Assembly: GCA_945860295.1 (NCBI GenBank)
Contig: CAMAQH010000010.1
Span: forward strand, 1-64,000
DNA: 64,000 bases
Direction of reading: 5' to 3'
Source of the DNA: Prosthecobacter debontii
Lineage (GTDB): Bacteria; Verrucomicrobiota; Verrucomicrobiia; Verrucomicrobiales; Verrucomicrobiaceae
How positions within the stretch are numbered: the stretch's first letter is position 1; the number at the start of each line of letters is the position of its first letter. This document shows, one piece after another, positions 55,095 to 63,900 of the stretch. Under the pieces are notes generated by a model. It searched no databases and had not been told where the DNA came from. It worked only from the letters and a program-made list of their open reading frames with translations. Both the position numbers and the translations under genes were made by a program.

Positions 55095-56258
55095 ATGCAG
55101 CCCACGCTCCACTCGACAGACAACATGCCCGACCTCTCTCCTGCTGAACTGCAACGCTACGCCCGCCATCTGGCGATGCCAGAATTCGGTACGGAAGGGC
55201 AACGCAAGCTTAAAGCTGCGCGCGTGCTCTGCATCGGCGCGGGTGGGCTAGGTTCACCAATCACTATGTATCTGGCTGCCGCAGGCGTCGGCTGTCTCGG
55301 CTTAGTGGACCCTGATGTGGTGGAGGTTTCTAATTTGCAGCGCCAGCTCCTCTTTGGTCAGAGCGCTATCGGTCGCCCAAAGCTGGAAGCTGCGCGTGAG
55401 CGGTTGCTGGATATCAATCCGCATCTCAAGGTCGAAACGTATGCTGAGAGATTCACTGGCGCCAATGCCATGCGCATCGCTGCAAACTACGATGTCATCA
55501 TTGATGGTACAGACAACTTCCCCACACGCTACCTATCTAATGATGTGGCCGTTTGGCTAAAGAAACCCAATGTCTATGGCAGCATTCTGCGCTTTGAGGG
55601 ACAGGTGGGCGTCTTCGCTCCGCATCTCGGGGCACCCTGTTACCGCTGCATGTCACCCCAGCCGCCGAAGCCAGGTTTAGTGCCGAGCTGTGCAGAGGGC
55701 GGAGTGCTCGGCGTGCTACCAGGCATCATCGGAACCATGCAGGCGCTTGAGGCGATCAAACTCATCACAGGCATCGGCCAACCTCTCCTGGGTAAGCTGC
55801 TGCACGTTGACACGCTCAGTCTGCGCTTCCGCACTTTCACTCTGCGTCGCGATCCCGAGTGCCCCGTGTGCAGCGACCATCCGACGATCACCGAACCCAT
55901 CGACTACGAAGGCTTTTGTGGCATCACGCCAGCACCCACCGTGCCAACGATTAGCGTCCAAAATTTGCATCAACTCAGACTGCGTGGCGACCCACACTTC
56001 CTGCTCGATGTACGCGAGCCTGATGAATACAACACGGCACGCATTCAAGGCTCACAGCACATTCCACTGGCTCAAATCGCGGCCCGCTCAGTCGAAATCC
56101 CGCGTGATGTTCCCGTCTATGTTCATTGCAAACTCGGGGGTCGCAGCGCTAAAGCCGTTGCCACATTACAAGCACTCGGCTACGCGAATGTGACCAACGT
56201 TGCCGGGGGCATCACCGCATGGTCAGAGACGATAGATGCCAGCGTGCCAAGGTATTAA
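55095..56258 (+). CDS. MoeB/ThiF-family adenylyltransferase with C-terminal rhodanese domain
   Basis: 387 residues (an ATG at 55125, MPDLSPAELQRYARHL, is a close alternative start). The E1-like domain (about 10-255) has LCIGAGGLGSPITMYLAAAG for ATP binding, GLVDPDVVEVSNLQRQLLF, and DVIIDGTDNFPTRYLSNDV. Two CxxC zinc pairs are seen (CYRCM and CPVC). The rhodanese domain (about 285-385) carries the catalytic Cys in VHCKLGGRSAK. It activates the C-terminal glycine of a small sulfur-carrier protein (MoaD/ThiS/CysO-like) and can pass sulfur to it. No carrier gene is next to it. It ends 4 bp into the convergent SET gene. Confidence 0.93.
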   Translation: MQPTLHSTDNMPDLSPAELQRYARHLAMPEFGTEGQRKLKAARVLCIGAGGLGSPITMYLAAAGVGCLGLVDPDVVEVSNLQRQLLFGQSAIGRPKLEAARERLLDINPHLKVETYAERFTGANAMRIAANYDVIIDGTDNFPTRYLSNDVAVWLKKPNVYGSILRFEGQVGVFAPHLGAPCYRCMSPQPPKPGLVPSCAEGGVLGVLPGIIGTMQALEAIKLITGIGQPLLGKLLHVDTLSLRFRTFTLRRDPECPVCSDHPTITEPIDYEGFCGITPAPTVPTISVQNLHQLRLRGDPHFLLDVREPDEYNTARIQGSQHIPLAQIAARSVEIPRDVPVYVHCKLGGRSAKAVATLQALGYANVTNVAGGITAWSETIDASVPRY

Positions 56259-56863
56259 ACCGCCTTTCGCGCCTTCTTCGCCGGAGATTTTTTTACCGGA
56301 GCCAGAGCACGCAATTCCTTCTTCAGCGCACGCGCTCTCTTTTCCAGCTCAGCGATCTTCTCCTGACGCTGTGCGCGTTTCTTCAGAATACTGCGCAACT
56401 TTGGCCAATGCTGCTTGTCAACAATGTAGCCCACGCAATCAGCCTGTCCGCAGCGACAAGGGTGATCCTCCCAGGTATCCAGATCAAAACCATAATTGTA
56501 AGTTAGCTCTTCACCCTTTTTGATCTCGCGAGTCGAGTAGATCCAGATGCGACCCCGCATGATGTAGGACTCACAATTGCCGCTACAAGAGTGATTCATC
56601 AAGCGGGCAGGATTACCAGGATAGCCGCCGTCAATGTCATGCTTTTGGTTCAGCGTGAAAATATAAACAGCAGCACCGCCAGTCTTCTTGGCCCTCTCCT
56701 CTAATTCGAGACCACGGCGCGTGCTTTCCTTCTTTGTGATCTTTTCTCCGACATACTCGATGATCGGCGCGTCATTAGGAATGTCCAAGCGAGCGAAGAG
56801 ACCGCGATTGTGGATCGATGAACCGCGAACGGCCCAGTATTTGGGTGCAGGAGCAGAGGGCAT
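56255..56863 (-). CDS. SET-domain protein-lysine methyltransferase with basic C-terminal tail
   Basis: 202 residues. A compact SET domain: KYWAVRGSSIHNRGLFARLDIPNDAPIIEYVGEKI at the start, RLMNHSCSGNC with the NHSC motif at 90-93, and GEELTYNYGFD (ELxYxY) at 118-127. A post-SET zinc motif C136-x-C138-x4-C143 follows. The catalytic Tyr and SAM-binding residues are thus present. The last 45 residues are a highly basic, alanine/lysine-rich tail (KKSPAKKARKAV) like those of histone H1-like proteins. It should methylate lysines on a protein; the target is unknown. Such bacterial SET proteins are thought to have been acquired from, or exchanged with, eukaryotes. It is cytosolic and monocistronic. 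Confidence 0.9.
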   Translation of the reverse strand: MPSAPAPKYWAVRGSSIHNRGLFARLDIPNDAPIIEYVGEKITKKESTRRGLELEERAKKTGGAAVYIFTLNQKHDIDGGYPGNPARLMNHSCSGNCESYIMRGRIWIYSTREIKKGEELTYNYGFDLDTWEDHPCRCGQADCVGYIVDKQHWPKLRSILKKRAQRQEKIAELEKRARALKKELRALAPVKKSPAKKARKAV

Positions 56864-57037
56864 GAGGGGATAGAGAGCGGATGTGATGCCGTCTCTAGGA
56901 CTAAAGTCAAGACAGGCTCATTTTTATCAGCACCAGAGCTTTGCTCAGTGCTTGACCCGACCATAAAGCCTGCGCCAGAATCGGCACTCCTTTCCAAGAC
57001 TTCCAGACTAACACCCCACTCACTTGTACTTTATTTT

Positions 57038-58264
57038 ATGAGCCGAAAAATACGTTATGGCATGATCGGCGGCGGACGTGGCGCCTTCATCGGCGGCGTT
57101 CATCGCATCGCAGCAGCAATCGACCAGCAGACAGAACTTGTCTGCGGTGCCTTCTCCTCCAATCCGCAGAAGTCCAAGGACAGCGGCGCTGATTTCTTCC
57201 TGCCTGCTGACCGCTGTTACGGAAACTTCGAGGAAATGATCAAGGCTGAAGCGGCACTGCCAGCGGACAAGCGTATGGATTTTGTTTCCATCGTCACTCC
57301 GAATCACATGCACTTCCCTGCGGCCAAGCTCGCGCTGGAAAGCGGCTTCCATGTGCTATCCGACAAGCCCGCCACCTTCAATCTCGCGCAGGCCAAAGAA
57401 CTCGCGGGTATCGTGAAAGCGTCCGGCAAACTCTACGGCGTCACTTATAACTACACGGGCTACCCGCTGATGCGCCAAGCCCGCCAGATGATCGAGCAAG
57501 GCAAGCTGGGAGAGATCCGCAAAGTAGTCGTCGAATATCCGCAGGGCTGGCTCGCCACGATGCTGGAAAACACTGGCCAGAAGCAGGCCTCCTGGCGCGT
57601 CGATCCAGCGATCTGCGGAGCCGCTGGTTGCATGGGCGACATCGGGACACACGCCATCAACTTGGCCGAATACGTCACCGGTTTGCACATCAAGGAACTC
57701 GCGGCTGACCTCACCATCTTCCTCGGCACAGAAGGCCGTCGTCTTGAAGATGATGGCAACGTGCTGCTGCGCTTCACCAATGGTGCCAAAGGTGTCTTAC
57801 ACTCCAGCCAGATTAGTGTCGGCTGTGAAAATAATCTCAGCCTCCGCGTCTATGGTGAACTGGGCGGCATCGAGTGGCATCAGCGCGATCCAAATACCAT
57901 GTTCGTCTCATCGCTCGACCAGCCGATGCAGGTCTATCGCACCAGCATGGGCTACCTCGGCAGCGCCGCTGCTGCCGCGAGCCGCACACCCGCTGGTCAT
58001 CCCGAAGGCTACCTGGAAGGCTTCGCGAACATCTACCGCAACTTCACCAACCATATCCGCGCCGTCGAAGCAGGAACCGCGCCGAACCCACTCGACATGG
58101 ACTACCCAACGATCGAGGAAGGCGTAGCCGGCATGGCCTTCATCGAAGCCGTCGTCGCTTCCTCTGCCAAAAATGCCGCTTGGACACCACTCGATTACAC
58201 GCCGAGCGAACGAGCCAAGTATGGCGATGCGACGCTGAATTCAGATCGCGGCGGACTCGGCTGA
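57038..58264 (+). CDS. Gfo/Idh/MocA-family oxidoreductase
   Basis: 408 residues from the ATG at 57038 (MSRKIRYGMIGGGRGAFIGGVHRIAAAID); the longer upstream frame is not needed. The Rossmann start is GMIGGGRGAFIGG; VSIVTPNHMHFPAAKLALESGFHVLSDKPATFNLAQAKEL has the EKP-like KP motif (SDKP). AAGCMGDIGTHAINLAEYVTGLHIKELAADLT is the catalytic-region signature GDIGxHxxxL. It is a cytosolic NAD(P)-dependent sugar or inositol dehydrogenase-like enzyme. Unlike the copy at 37831 it has no export signal. The substrate is unknown. A hairpin follows at 58330-58359. Confidence 0.9.
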   Translation: MSRKIRYGMIGGGRGAFIGGVHRIAAAIDQQTELVCGAFSSNPQKSKDSGADFFLPADRCYGNFEEMIKAEAALPADKRMDFVSIVTPNHMHFPAAKLALESGFHVLSDKPATFNLAQAKELAGIVKASGKLYGVTYNYTGYPLMRQARQMIEQGKLGEIRKVVVEYPQGWLATMLENTGQKQASWRVDPAICGAAGCMGDIGTHAINLAEYVTGLHIKELAADLTIFLGTEGRRLEDDGNVLLRFTNGAKGVLHSSQISVGCENNLSLRVYGELGGIEWHQRDPNTMFVSSLDQPMQVYRTSMGYLGSAAAAASRTPAGHPEGYLEGFANIYRNFTNHIRAVEAGTAPNPLDMDYPTIEEGVAGMAFIEAVVASSAKNAAWTPLDYTPSERAKYGDATLNSDRGGLG

Positions 58265-58329
58265 TACGACGATTCAGGTCGATCCCGAAAAAATAACCTC
58301 GGGATCAATTCTCTTCGACACATCACAAC

Positions 58330-58359
58330 GAACAGCGTGCCTTCCCAGGCTCGCTGTTC
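58330..58359 (+). terminator. Probable intrinsic terminator
   Basis: Stem GAACAGCGTGCC / GGCTCGCTGTTC (12 bp, one mismatch) with loop TTCCCA, followed by TCGTTT. It lies about 65 bp after the oxidoreductase stop and before the next plus-strand gene. A second weaker hairpin, GATCCCGA/TCGGGATC at 58281-58306, precedes it. Confidence 0.6.
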
Positions 58360-58376
58360 TCGTTTAGAGTCACTTC

Positions 58377-58760
58377 ATGAAGCCACCACCACTGCCCCTG
58401 ACTCTTGGTTCACGCCTTGCGCGGATAGGTCTTTGGCTGCAACTGGCACCACTTTTCGGTATTGCCGATACCCTGCGGCAGATGTGGAAAGCTTTTCAGC
58501 CCGCGCTCGCCGAGCTGAACCGACATGGGAGCACCGATCCCTTCTCCATGACCCGAGTCATGGGTGATGTGATCAAAGTCTCAGTCACTAGCTCCATGAT
58601 CGGCACCGTCATCAGCTTAATCGGTGCCGCCCTGATCTTCACCGCCTATTTCAAATACCAGCACCGCCCGCGCTGGGCCACCGGGTTCCTCATTGCCTTC
58701 GTCATTCTGGGTATCATGAGCCTCCTGTTTGCATCCATCCCGATACCAAAGCTGACGTGA
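58377..58760 (+). CDS. Small membrane protein, unknown function
   Basis: 127 residues with an amphipathic N-terminal segment and two clear membrane helices, near residues 70-95 (VSVTSSMIGTVISLIGAALIFTAYF) and 101-120 (WATGFLIAFVILGIMSLLFA). The region GIADTLRQMWKAFQPALAELNRHGSTDPFSMTRVMGDVIKVSVTSSMIGTVISLIG has the flavour of MotA/TolQ/ExbB-type channel proteins, but the protein is too short to be one. I do not recognise a family. The start ATG is 18 bp after the hairpin at 58330-58359. Confidence 0.6.
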   Translation: MKPPPLPLTLGSRLARIGLWLQLAPLFGIADTLRQMWKAFQPALAELNRHGSTDPFSMTRVMGDVIKVSVTSSMIGTVISLIGAALIFTAYFKYQHRPRWATGFLIAFVILGIMSLLFASIPIPKLT

Positions 58761-58826
58761 GTCTGGCCGATAGTTTTATTAGCGCAGGGCGTTTGATTGA
58801 GCCACCTCATTCCTCACCGCTCAATC

Positions 58827-60197
58827 ATGCGCCGCTTCATCCTTCCACTGCTCGTCCTTACTTTCGGAGTCACCTCCCTTGCCTTCAGCCAACCCATCAA
58901 AGCCACACCCAAACCTGCGGGTCTCGGTTTGCAGGATGGCGACCGAGTCATCTTCATCGGTGACTCGATCACTCATCAGTGCCTCTACACTCAGTATGTG
59001 GAGGACTTCTTCTACACTCGCTACCCAAAACTGCGCATTCACTTCCGCAATGCAGGCGTCAGTGGTGATCGCGCGGCGGATGCTCTGAATCGTTTTGATG
59101 ACGACATCGCCTCATTCAAACCCACCGTCGCCACAATCCTACTCGGCATGAACGACGGAGCCTATCAGGACTTCTTACCTGAGATTTTCAAAGCTTATGA
59201 ACGCGACATGACCGCGCTGCTAGATCGACTGGATGCACTCAAGGTGAGCGTGTTTCTCATGAGCCCGACCATGTTTGATCATCAGGCCTTTGAGCAGATG
59301 GTGGCCAAAGACCCGGCGCGTGGAAAGAACAAGAACCCGGCGAACTACAACGCCGTGCTCGCTTATTTCGGCAAGTGGGGACAAGAGGTCGCACGCAAGC
59401 GCGGCTATGGCTTTATCGACATGTATGGACCGCTGAACAAACTCACGACTGAAGGCCGTGCCAAGGACCCGAGCTTCACCCTGATCGCCGATGCCATCCA
59501 TCCAGGTGGAGACGGACAGTTTGTCATGGCCTACTCTATGATTGATGCCTTTGGTGAACCTGGAGGCGCGTGGAACCTCATGGCCACAACTGATGGCGGC
59601 ACCTGGAAAGTCACCACCAGCGCAGGCAGCAAAACCACGGTCACTGGCGGTGAAGCTGGCAAATCTCTCACACTCACCCTCCAGCCCAAATGTCTGCCCT
59701 GGGCCGTGCTGGATGAAGCCAAGATCGGTGCCACACTCACTGCAGCCGGACACCGCAAAAGCGGCGAAGTACTGACCATCAACGGCCTGCTGCCAGGGCG
59801 CTACGATGTCCTGGAAGACAGCCAGATCGTCGGCACCTGGGACCACATCACTCTGGGCAAAAAGATCGAACTCCAAGCCGATCCAGAGTCCGTCACCCTT
59901 CATCAGGCACAGCAAGTCATCGCTCTGAACAAAAAGCGCAATGATGAAGCCATCCGCCCCCTGCGTGACCTCTATGGTAAGCGCAAAGGCATGCTGCGTG
60001 GAGACAAGGCCGCGTTTGAAACCTGGTGGAATGGCGAAGGCAAAACCAAAGAAGTTCAGCTACTCAAGAAAGCCGAAGCCATGGAAGATGAGATCTATAA
60101 GATCAATCAGCCTGCCGAAGTGAAGCTCGAAGTGCGACCATCCTCCGCACCGGGCCCCGTGAAAGCCAAGACTGCCGCAAAGAGGAAGGCTGCATAA
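58827..60197 (+). CDS. Secreted SGNH/GDSL-type hydrolase
   Basis: 456 residues from the ATG at 58827 (MRRFILPLLVLTFGVTSLAFS as signal peptide); an upstream TTG frame is unlikely. SGNH blocks: I, DRVIFIGDSITHQCLYTQYVEDFF with the catalytic Ser; II, RNAGVSGDRAADALNR with Gly; III, LLGMNDGAYQDF with Asn; V, ADAIHPGGDGQFVMAY with Asp/His. After the 250-residue esterase domain comes a C-terminal beta/linker region and a helical end rich in Lys, Glu and Ala (AKTAAKRKAA). Likely an exported carbohydrate esterase; the substrate is not evident. No sugar-related neighbours. Confidence 0.92.
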   Translation: MRRFILPLLVLTFGVTSLAFSQPIKATPKPAGLGLQDGDRVIFIGDSITHQCLYTQYVEDFFYTRYPKLRIHFRNAGVSGDRAADALNRFDDDIASFKPTVATILLGMNDGAYQDFLPEIFKAYERDMTALLDRLDALKVSVFLMSPTMFDHQAFEQMVAKDPARGKNKNPANYNAVLAYFGKWGQEVARKRGYGFIDMYGPLNKLTTEGRAKDPSFTLIADAIHPGGDGQFVMAYSMIDAFGEPGGAWNLMATTDGGTWKVTTSAGSKTTVTGGEAGKSLTLTLQPKCLPWAVLDEAKIGATLTAAGHRKSGEVLTINGLLPGRYDVLEDSQIVGTWDHITLGKKIELQADPESVTLHQAQQVIALNKKRNDEAIRPLRDLYGKRKGMLRGDKAAFETWWNGEGKTKEVQLLKKAEAMEDEIYKINQPAEVKLEVRPSSAPGPVKAKTAAKRKAA

Positions 60198-60205
60198 GAC
60201 TAAAC

Positions 60206-60307
60206 TTTTGAACAGGAGGAACCAGAGGCATGACGTCATTAGAACTGCGCCAGACATTCGAGTGCATACCTGTCCTCTATTTTCTCTGTTACCTCCTGTC
60301 AAAAAAA
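60206..60307. repeat. Imperfect inverted-repeat intergenic element
   Basis: The left arm starts TTTTGAACAGGAGGAACCAG and the right arm reads, in reverse complement, TTTTGACAGGAGGTAACAGA. The spacer of about 50 bases includes the palindrome TGACGTCA at 60231-60238. It lies between the SGNH and Nudix genes. It is similar in style, not in sequence, to the element at 23685-23760, and it is a candidate dispersed palindromic element. A terminator role for the SGNH gene is possible. Confidence 0.55.
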
Positions 60308-60358
60308 CTGATCTATTTGAATCGGCATTCATCAGCAACGACGGGCAACTTTTAAACC

Positions 60359-60940
60359 ATGTCTGACTCCACCCATGAAACGAATCCTTGGACCACACTA
60401 AGCACTCGCGAGACGTACTCGAATCCATGGATTCGGTTGCGGGAAGATGCGGTGATTAATCCGAGCGGTCGCGCTGGGATTTATGGGGTGGTGGAATACA
60501 AGAACCGTGCCGTTGGTGTGGTGCCAATTGATGAGAATGGCTTCACTTGGCTGGTGGGGCAGTGGCGCTACTGCCATGAGAGCTATCAGTGGGAGATCTG
60601 CGAGGGTGGCTGCCCGCCGGGGGAGGCGCCTGAGGAGTGCGCCCGACGTGAGTTGCTGGAAGAGACGGGCATCTGCGCGGCGATCATCGAACCGCTGCTC
60701 ATGGGGGTGCAGCTTTCAAACTCGACCACGAATGAAGTGTGCGATCTATTCGTGGCTCGTGGTCTGACTTTTGGTGAGGCTGCACCGGAAGAAACCGAGA
60801 AGCTAAAAGTGAAGCGTCTGCCTTTGAGCGAGGCAATTGCGATGGCCTTGGATGGTCGTATTCAAGACAGTCCGAGCGTGCTGGCGCTGCTGCGACTGGC
60901 GCTTTTGCCTGAGTTTAGAGAACATCTCAGGGGCGTGTGA
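60359..60940 (+). CDS. Nudix hydrolase (ADP-ribose pyrophosphatase-like)
   Basis: 193 residues. The Nudix box runs from G83 to I105: G-x5-E89-x7-R97-E98-x2-E101-E102-x-G104-I105, and binds Mg2+ for hydrolysis of a nucleoside diphosphate linked to X. The flanks VVEYKNRAVGVVPIDENGFTWLVGQWRYCHESYQWEICEGG (upstream) and a late loop with VARGLTFGEAAPEETEKLKVKRLPLSEAI match the ADP-ribose/NDP-sugar hydrolase (NudF-like) branch. Cytosolic. Its 3' end overlaps the convergent large secreted-protein gene by 14 bp. Confidence 0.93.
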   Translation: MSDSTHETNPWTTLSTRETYSNPWIRLREDAVINPSGRAGIYGVVEYKNRAVGVVPIDENGFTWLVGQWRYCHESYQWEICEGGCPPGEAPEECARRELLEETGICAAIIEPLLMGVQLSNSTTNEVCDLFVARGLTFGEAAPEETEKLKVKRLPLSEAIAMALDGRIQDSPSVLALLRLALLPEFREHLRGV

Positions 60941-63900
60941 CACGCAAGCGCATGAAGCGTTTGGCAACTCCGCCGATGGCGGTGTTATCACGAACCACCA
61001 GCGTCGTACTCGTATTCGTTTCGACCGTGGTGCCAGCAGCGGTCCATGACAGTGGGTTGGTCATGTCGTTGGTGACTTCGACACTGAAGGTCACATCTGT
61101 CGCGGCTGGATTTTTGGTGATGGTGTAGCGCAGATAACGACTGCCGACGATCTGCTCGGCATCCATGACCATGTTTGCTGATGGAACGTTGGTCGCGTTT
61201 GGCGTCAGGCCGAGGGCATACTCGACGAGATTGCTGACGCCATCAAAGTCAGAATCAGCTCCTTCAGCCGCCGAGCCAGTCGTGCTCACGGAGCCGAAAT
61301 TCTGCTGCCACCAAGTCTGACCAGGCGTGCCAGTGACTGTGACGACAAAGCTCGTGCTGGTCGTCGTGCTGCCATCGTTAACTTCCAGCGTCAGTGTTGA
61401 AGTGCCCACTTGGTCAGTCGCTGGAGTCACTAAGACGGTGCGGAAAAGACCGGTGCCATTCACGGTGATGTTGATGACGGGAATCAATGAGGGATTGGAG
61501 GAGGTCTTGGTGATCGTCAGTGCGGCAGCCGCTGTTTCGATGTCTCCTAGATTTAAAGGCTGTGCGGCGGTCACGGTATTGAGCGGCACGCTTTGATTTG
61601 TCAGCGCACTGATCGTCGGCGCATCATTCACGCCAGTCACGGTCAGCACATAGGTGTCACTCGCACTCAGCTCACCATCCGTGACGGTGAGCGTGATCGT
61701 TGCGGCGCCAGTTTGATTCAAAGCTGGCGTGAGGATTACGGTTCGACTCGACCCACTGCCGCCGAGTGTGATGTTCGCGTTTGGCAGCAGCAGGGCATTG
61801 GAAGAACTGACGCTCACAGGCAATGATGCGGCATTGGTTTCCGAGTCGCCAACGGTGAAGGCGATGGCACTTGTGGCGCTGTCTTCACTGATTTCAGTGT
61901 CGATGACGTTGCTTATCGTCGGAGCCATGTTTGGCAGACTGCTTGAGGGGGCAATGAAATTGATGCCGGGAGCTGTGGGCAGCATCACGGTGGCAGGAAT
62001 CGCCTCACGCGAGATGCCGGGGCCAGCCCAAGCGACGGAGACGTGATCGCCACCGTCTCCTTCTTGCTGCTGTGATTCAATCCAGTAAACCTTGCCAGCG
62101 ACGAGTGGGATGGTGGCGGATTTTTGCGAGTCATTTTGGTCCCAGGATTGGTAATTAGTCCAGCCGTTCACCGCCGCGATTTGCACCTTATTCGCCTGAT
62201 AGCCATCAGTGCTGAGATAGAGCCTGCAATCATCATCACCGGCGAGCCAGAAGGTGTAGTCGCCAGTCACCTGCGGTTTGAGAAATGAGGTGAGTCGGCG
62301 TGAATATTGGTATCCGACTCCCTTAACCGTGGTGAGCAGATTTAGCCTGCCCGAGTAGCTCGTGCCGGTCCAATCCTGATTCCAAAAGGCCGTGGTGCCG
62401 GGCCAACGCTGCTCAACCACAGCCTGCGTGCCGGGATTGCAAATGACGTTGATGACGCCATCACCTGTGGAACCCAGATTGTCTGTGGCACGCACGATGA
62501 GCTGTATGCCACCCGGATTCGGCAAGCCGGCAGGCAAAGAAAGCGTGAGATGCCCGCTGGCATTGATGGCGAAGATGCTGCCTGCATTACCGGAAACAAT
62601 GGACCAATTCGCAATGGTACGTCCTGCGGCAGGTGTGGCGATGGCAGTGGTGATCACGGTGCCGATGGCCTGCGCTGAGGATGCCGTAACAAATTGCGTG
62701 TCCACCACGGGTGTCGCTGCATCGATCAGCATGATCGTGTGTGTCGAGGGTGTCGAAAGCACCGCGCCGACGGGGTTTGAAATCGCGATGATCAGGCTCT
62801 CCGGTAGCTCTCCGAGAACGTCCGCCAGCAGCGTCAGCGGAATCTCTTTCATCTGCTCACCCGTGGCAAAGGTGAGCGTGCCAGGTGTGAAGCTGTAGTC
62901 GCTGCCATTCGTCGCCGTGCCCGAGGCTGTGTAATCGACGGTGATCGGCGTGAAGCCAGCCGGGCGATCCAGGATTACCTGAAGCAGAGGTTCCGTGCCA
63001 TCCGTCTCCTGTCGCGTCGTGGCTGAGGTCGCGAGCCTGAACGTGCGCGGTGAGGTGTTGGGTGCAGTCATGATGATGGGCACACGCGTGAAGCCTGGCC
63101 CCTCCCAAGCGACAGATACATGGTCGCTGCCGCTGCCTTCTTGATGCTGAACTTCCATGTAATACGACTGACCAGCGACGAGCGTGATGCTGGCTGACTT
63201 TTGGGAAGTTGCTGCATCCCAGTTCTGAAAGCCGGTCGAACCCGTAAGCGTGGCGATTTGCGCTTTGCTCGCTGCGGTCGAGTTCGTGCTCAAGTAGAGA
63301 CGCGAGGCATCATCCGAAGCGATCCAGAAGGTGTAGGCTCCTGAAGTGGGTGCGATAATCTGACCCGTAAGACGACGCGAGAAATTGTCTGTTACATTCT
63401 GAGCCGATGTGAAGCCGCCGAGAGTCGCTGTGTAGTTTGGAGTGACTGTATTCCAGGTGTTGTTGGTATAGACGGTGCCTGTGTTCCAGCGCTCTTCAGT
63501 TACCAGCGCGGGGATGATGTCATCATAGATCAAAATCGTTTCCTGATTACGACCCGCTGTAAGTGCTGCGTTAAAGGGAACAGTTAATTGCAGGATCGTC
63601 GTCTCAGAGCCCTCACTCACGCCATCATTCTTGATGCGAATGCGAATGTTTTGCGAGGTCATGCCAGGAAGGAAAGTTAGCGTGCCGGTTGGAATCGAAG
63701 CATTGCCATTGGCCGCATCGACAAAGGCCCAGTCAGTGTCATCGCCCGCTGCATTACCGCCTGCGCTGCTGTAGTTCACCGTGATCGTATTCGCCGAGAC
63801 TGCGGAAAGTTGTACAGGCAGGTCACGATACTCGCCGAGCGCACTTGGTTGCTCACTCGTCACCAGCGATGCCTGCTGGAATCCCACCGTGATTGGTGGC

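Noticed and set aside
58377-58760. ExbB/TolQ/MotA proton-channel subunit
   Set aside because: Only a vague resemblance; the protein is too short and no ExbD/TolR-like partner is present.
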